A stretch of 7,682 nt of DNA from Hadesarchaea archaeon. GTDB lineage: Archaea > Hadarchaeota > Hadarchaeia > Hadarchaeales > Hadarchaeaceae. The notes under the pieces were generated by a model. The model was given only the letters and a program-made list of their open reading frames with translations, was not told where the DNA came from and made no database searches. The stretch lies in contig DTYD01000149.1 of NCBI GenBank assembly GCA_012962055.1, positions 1 to 7,682 on the forward strand, in the 5' to 3' direction. Made by a program: the position numbers and the translations under genes. Shown one piece after another: positions 5,191-7,682 of this stretch (positions within the stretch are counted from its first letter, which is position 1; every line of letters starts with the position of its first letter).

Positions 5191-6123
5191 ATGAAGCCCG
5201 GGAATCTTAAAGAGGAGATTTTGAGGCTCAAGGCCGGGAGAGATGCGATCATCTTGGCCCACAACTATCAAAGAGAGGAGATACAGTTGCTCGCCGATTT
5301 TATTGGGGATTCCCTCGAACTTGCGAGAAAATCCAGTAAAGCACGGGGGGGGTTGATAGTGTTCTGCGGGGTCGACTTTATGGCCGAAACTGCCGCGATA
5401 TTGAATCCGGGCAGGACGGTGGTTGTCCCAGATCCAGCGGCCCGTTGCCCCATGGCTGCTCAGTTGCCCGTGGAGCTTGTGCGTAAGGCCAAGCGTGAAC
5501 ACCCGGATGCGGCTGTCGTGCTCTATGTCAACACCCTAGCAGAGGCACGAGCAGAAGCAGACGTGACATGTACTTCAGCCAACGCCCCACAAATTGTCAA
5601 TGCGTTGGACGAGGAAAAGATACTGTTCGGCCCAGACAAGAATTTGGCCTGGTTCGTACAGCAGCGCAGCGACAAGCGGATAATTCCATTGCCCGACAAC
5701 GGGTACTGTTATGTGCACAGAATGTTCTCCCCTGCCGACATCATGCTGCTGAAGGAGCGCTACCCTGACGCCGAGGTGCTCGTGCACCCCGAGTGCGACC
5801 CCGAAGTCCAGAATCTGGCTACTCACATCTGCAGCACTAGCCAGATGTTAGTTCGAGCCAAAGCCTCGCCAGCTAAACGATTCATCATTGCCACCGAGGT
5901 GGGGCTTGTGAAGCGAATGAGGCGGGAGTTTCCAGGCAAGGAGTTCATCCCGGCGCTCGAAAGCGCACTCTGCGAGCAGATGAAAAAACACGACCTCGAA
6001 AAGCTCTACTTAGCTCTCCGTGATGTGGAGCATGTGGTATGCGTGCCGCCGGAGGTAGCGACAAAAGCTCGCGCGGCCACCGAACGCATGCTCGAAATTT
6101 CAGGGAGGGCGGCTCATGATTAA
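5191..6123 (+). CDS. nadA: Quinolinate synthase NadA
   Basis: NadA condenses iminoaspartate with dihydroxyacetone phosphate to form quinolinate, using a [4Fe-4S] cluster with one open iron site. At 310 residues it matches the compact archaeal type. AHNYQ (23-27) is the N-terminal substrate-site motif. The three cluster ligands are placed by alignment to known enzymes: Cys86 in ARCPMA, Cys173 in GYCYVH and Cys261 in SALCEQM, close to the 83/170/256 pattern of Pyrococcus NadA. Other landmarks are YVNTLAE, CTSANA, FGPDKNL, VHPEC and STSQML. The ATG at 5191 follows a run of G and GAG. The gene ends inside the nadC start (8 bp shared, ATGATTAA), indicating translational coupling with nadC. Confidence 0.96.
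   Translation: MKPGNLKEEILRLKAGRDAIILAHNYQREEIQLLADFIGDSLELARKSSKARGGLIVFCGVDFMAETAAILNPGRTVVVPDPAARCPMAAQLPVELVRKAKREHPDAAVVLYVNTLAEARAEADVTCTSANAPQIVNALDEEKILFGPDKNLAWFVQQRSDKRIIPLPDNGYCYVHRMFSPADIMLLKERYPDAEVLVHPECDPEVQNLATHICSTSQMLVRAKASPAKRFIIATEVGLVKRMRREFPGKEFIPALESALCEQMKKHDLEKLYLALRDVEHVVCVPPEVATKARAATERMLEISGRAAHD
6103..6109 (+). promoter_or_regulatory. Shine-Dalgarno of nadC inside the nadA end
   Basis: GGGAGGG sits 6 bases before the ATG at 6116. It fixes that start, which overlaps the last 8 bases of nadA. Confidence 0.55.
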
Positions 6124-6967
6124 TACACTTGCCGCGAAGAAAATCCGCGAAATGCTCGCCGAGGATCTGGGCTCTGGAGACGTGACCTCTGAGGCCATAG
6201 TACCTCCTAAGCTCGGAGTCAGAGGGGAAATAGTCGCCAGGCAGGCAGGGACGGTGGCCGGCACGGCCGAGGTGACCGCGGTTTTCAATGAAGCTGGCGT
6301 GAAAGTAAAAGTCATCAGATCGGACGGCGCAGTTGTGAGGCCGGGGGACATAATAATACGTCTTGAGGGACAGGCCCGGCGGATTTTGGCCGCTGAAAGA
6401 GTCGCCCTCAATCTGCCGATGCGTATGAGCGGTATCGCTACCGCAACCCGAAAACTCATCGGCATGGCAAAACGGCGAAATCCAAAAGTCGCTATATCGG
6501 CCACCAGGAAAACTGCTCCGCTTCTGACCTACTTCGACAAACGTGCGGTCGTAATCGCTGGCGGAAAGCCCCATCGCTACAGGCTCAGCGACCACATCCT
6601 GATAAAAGATAATCATCTTCGACTTGTTGGTTCGGTTTCTGAAGCTGTGAGACGGGCCCGCAAAGTTGCCGGGAGGACCGAGATCGAAGTCGAAGTCAGT
6701 ACACCCAAAGAAGTGCTAGATGCCGCTAGGGCTGGTGCGAGCATTGTAATGTTCGACAATATGAAACCGACGGAAATTAAGCGCGCAATAAAATTGCTTG
6801 AGCGCGAAGATTTACGAAGGAAAGTTCGACTTGAGGCGTCGGGAAGAATCGACCTATCTAACGTTGGAGATTTTGCCGCCACGGGAGTCGACATAATTTC
6901 GTCTAGTTATATGACGATGAGAGCTCCGGCGCTTGATATGAGCTTGGAAATAAGGAGAAAGGATTAG
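6116..6967 (+). CDS. nadC: Nicotinate-nucleotide pyrophosphorylase (quinolinate phosphoribosyltransferase)
   Basis: NadC joins quinolinate to phosphoribosyl pyrophosphate and decarboxylates it to nicotinate mononucleotide, the last step of this operon's pathway. The 283 residues show the full family order: AEDLGSGDVTSEA (15-27), the GEIVARQAGTVAG hairpin (37-49), ERVALNLPMRMSGIATATRK (94-113), ISATRKTAP (127-135), HRYRLSDHILIKDNH (153-167), EIEVEVST (189-196), MFDNM (212-216), LEASGRIDLSNV (239-250) and DIISSSYMT (259-267). The usual 'GTRKT' is SATRKT here, a minor variation. The enzyme works as an oligomer in the cytoplasm. The gene ends at TAG and the winged-helix gene starts 39 bases later in the same frame, so the two are probably on one transcript. 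Confidence 0.96.
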   Translation: MINTLAAKKIREMLAEDLGSGDVTSEAIVPPKLGVRGEIVARQAGTVAGTAEVTAVFNEAGVKVKVIRSDGAVVRPGDIIIRLEGQARRILAAERVALNLPMRMSGIATATRKLIGMAKRRNPKVAISATRKTAPLLTYFDKRAVVIAGGKPHRYRLSDHILIKDNHLRLVGSVSEAVRRARKVAGRTEIEVEVSTPKEVLDAARAGASIVMFDNMKPTEIKRAIKLLEREDLRRKVRLEASGRIDLSNVGDFAATGVDIISSSYMTMRAPALDMSLEIRRKD

Positions 6968-6996
6968 ATTCATACGTCAACAGGTGGGAGAGGTGT

Positions 6997-7003
6997 AGGT
7001 GAT
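6997..7003 (+). promoter_or_regulatory. Shine-Dalgarno of the winged-helix gene
   Basis: AGGTGAT matches the archaeal 16S rRNA tail complement over 7 bases and lies 3 bases before ATG 7007, supporting that start and active translation of this short gene. Confidence 0.5.
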
Positions 7004-7006
7004 TGC

Positions 7007-7222
7007 ATGACTGAAATAACGCCGAACGCCCAAAAGGTCTATGACGCGCTGAAGAAACTCAGTGCCACGGGAGCAGATACCTTGAAGACGGCCGACGATA
7101 TAATGCGGGTGTCCCGCTTGCCCAAGGGGATGGTGAACAACGCATTGATGGAGTTGGTCGCGAAGGGGTATGCGAAGCGGGTGGCACGCGAAAAGGCCGC
7201 GGGCTACTATTTAACGAAATGA
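7007..7222 (+). CDS. Small winged helix-turn-helix protein, 71 residues
   Basis: The protein is a single DNA-binding-type domain: helix 1 about residues 6-18 (NAQKVYDALKKLS), helix 2 at 28-34 (TADDIMR), a turn with RLPKG, recognition helix 39-53 (PKGMVNNALMELVAK) and a C-terminal wing (YAKRVAREKAAGYYLTK). This is the MarR/ArsR-like winged-helix pattern common in small archaeal regulators. No ligand-binding domain is attached. Its place directly behind nadC, with a strong Shine-Dalgarno, makes a role in controlling the NAD genes plausible. That is inference from position, and a general chromatin or unrelated regulator is equally possible. Confidence 0.75.
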   Translation: MTEITPNAQKVYDALKKLSATGADTLKTADDIMRVSRLPKGMVNNALMELVAKGYAKRVAREKAAGYYLTK

Positions 7223-7230
7223 CTACTTGC

Positions 7231-7254
7231 GGACAATCCGTCCTTATTATTTTT
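7231..7254 (+). terminator. Hairpin plus T-rich tract after the winged-helix gene
   Basis: GGAC (7231-7234) and GTCC (7239-7242) pair around a 5-base loop and are followed by TTATTATTTTT, starting 9 bases after the stop codon at 7220-7222. The position and T-tract fit the end of the NAD transcription unit. Confidence 0.5.
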
Positions 7255-7433
7255 CAGTCTTCCGTTCGGTCAGCGGTAGTTGGGTTTAACATTAAAAATA
7301 ATCTCATCTCAATCCCAGGAGAACCCCGTTTTAACCGGGAAAAATCTGGTATTTTTGGCTTGCTTGGGTCAAGGTTAAAAGTGCCAAATAATTGGCTTAG
7401 CTGGGTGATTTGCCCACGTCTATAACGCTTTAA
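7255..7433. other. Intergenic stretch with small hairpins and an imperfect repeat
   Basis: I see no convincing gene here. It holds CCCG/CGGG around TTTTAAC (about 7325-7339), a 5-bp hairpin GCCAA-ATAA-TTGGC (7383-7396), and two similar 15-mers, TTGGCTTGCTTGGGT (7355-7369) and TTGGCTTAGCTGGGT (7392-7406), identical at 12 of 15 positions. None forms a recognisable RNA family. Confidence 0.25.
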
Positions 7434-7437
7434 ATAC

Positions 7438-7445
7438 TTTATATA
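7438..7445 (+). promoter_or_regulatory. TATA box for the last gene
   Basis: TTTATATA is flanked by ATACTT on both sides (7434-7439 and 7443-7448) and would start a transcript near 7470, leaving a leader of about 47 bases before ATG 7517. A second A/T box, TTTAATAC (7488-7495), lies about 25 bp before the ATG and could give a nearly leaderless transcript. Confidence 0.45.
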
Positions 7446-7516
7446 CTTCATTATCAGCAACCCCTCCTCCAAAATCACTTGAATACTTTAATACAAACTT
7501 GATTAGGTGAATTAGA

Positions 7517-7682
7517 ATGCAGATAATCCCAGATGAACCTAAAATTCCGTTAGAGAACTACCTAGATCTAATCGAGGAAAAAGATGGAAAAGGACCCGAT
7601 ATCTACCCCAAAAATGCAGAGTTGGTAAGGGAGGTTTGGTCAGAAATAGTAAAAACAAGAAAAAGGAGCTTGTATGTGAGAG
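7517..7682 (+). CDS. Start of an unidentified gene (3' end outside window)
   Basis: The frame is open from ATG 7517 to the window edge, 55 codons, reading MQIIPDEPKIPLENYLDL..., charged and hydrophilic with a basic end (VKTRKRSLYVR). GGTGA (7506-7510) is a weak ribosome-binding site 6 bases upstream, and a good TATA box lies further up. A/T-rich codons set it apart from the G/C-richer nad genes. The visible part matches no family I know. No signal peptide or membrane segment is seen. Confidence 0.6.
   Translation, partial: MQIIPDEPKIPLENYLDLIEEKDGKGPDIYPKNAELVREVWSEIVKTRKRSLYVR

Noticed and set aside
5945..6616. 223-codon minus-strand open stretch opposite nadA/nadC.
   Set aside because: It crosses two well-supported genes, and its translation is rich in Arg, His and Pro as expected from antisense of G/C-rich coding DNA.
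7254..7478. Minus-strand 74-residue open stretch, with GGAGGAGG before an internal ATG.
   Set aside because: It runs across the promoter of the last gene and the nad terminator, has low-complexity basic composition and no recognisable domain; the Shine-Dalgarno-like run is more likely chance.
1..7682. CRISPR array, rRNA, or insertion sequence with terminal inverted repeats.
   Set aside because: No regularly spaced repeats, no rRNA-like stretches, and no matching terminal repeats or target duplications could be seen by eye around 777-2170.

Overview
The window looks like chromosomal DNA from an archaeon. The evidence is a proline tRNA with a short intron held in a bulge-helix-bulge fold, a form III (archaeal-type) RuBisCO fragment, TATA-like boxes about 25 bp upstream of likely transcript starts, and NAD synthesis through L-aspartate dehydrogenase instead of aspartate oxidase. 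No gene here fixes the lineage; an uncultivated group is possible.

Layout. (1) 2-805, +: the C-terminal 267 codons of thiC, entering from outside the window. (2) 777-2112, -: a visibly AT-richer block holding one broken gene of unknown family, converging on and overlapping the thiC end. Reading three open pieces together gives about 444 codons, interrupted by a +1 frameshift at an A-run and an in-frame TAA. It begins with a helix-turn-helix and ends in a stretch whose predicted fold order resembles a PD-(D/E)xK nuclease. (3) 2168-2857, +: the C-terminal half of a form III RuBisCO. Its N-terminal half, with the metal-binding and carbamylated-lysine motifs, is missing exactly where the foreign-looking block begins. 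(4) 2870-3817, +: an HPr-kinase-like P-loop protein 12 bp behind the RuBisCO fragment. (5) 3818-4146: mostly non-coding, with a terminator-like A/T inverted repeat and a tiny ORF behind a strong Shine-Dalgarno. (6) 4147-4240, +: tRNA-Pro(GGG) with a 17-nt intron at the non-canonical position 32/33. (7) 4326-6967, +: nadX, nadA and nadC, the full aspartate-to-nicotinate-mononucleotide route. (8) 7007-7222, +: a 71-residue winged-helix protein just behind nadC. (9) 7223-7516: intergenic, with a terminator hairpin, small repeats and a promoter. (10) 7517 to the end, +: the start of an unidentified gene.

How the genes work together. NadX oxidises aspartate to iminoaspartate, NadA condenses this with dihydroxyacetone phosphate to quinolinate, and NadC turns quinolinate into nicotinate mononucleotide. 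A 7-bp dyad lies between a TATA-like box and the nadA start, and a small winged-helix gene follows nadC, so local transcriptional control of the NAD genes is a reasonable but unproven idea. The RuBisCO fragment and the kinase look like the remains of one operon, damaged on its 5' side by the event that placed the broken block next to thiC. Assembly error at that junction cannot be excluded from the sequence alone.
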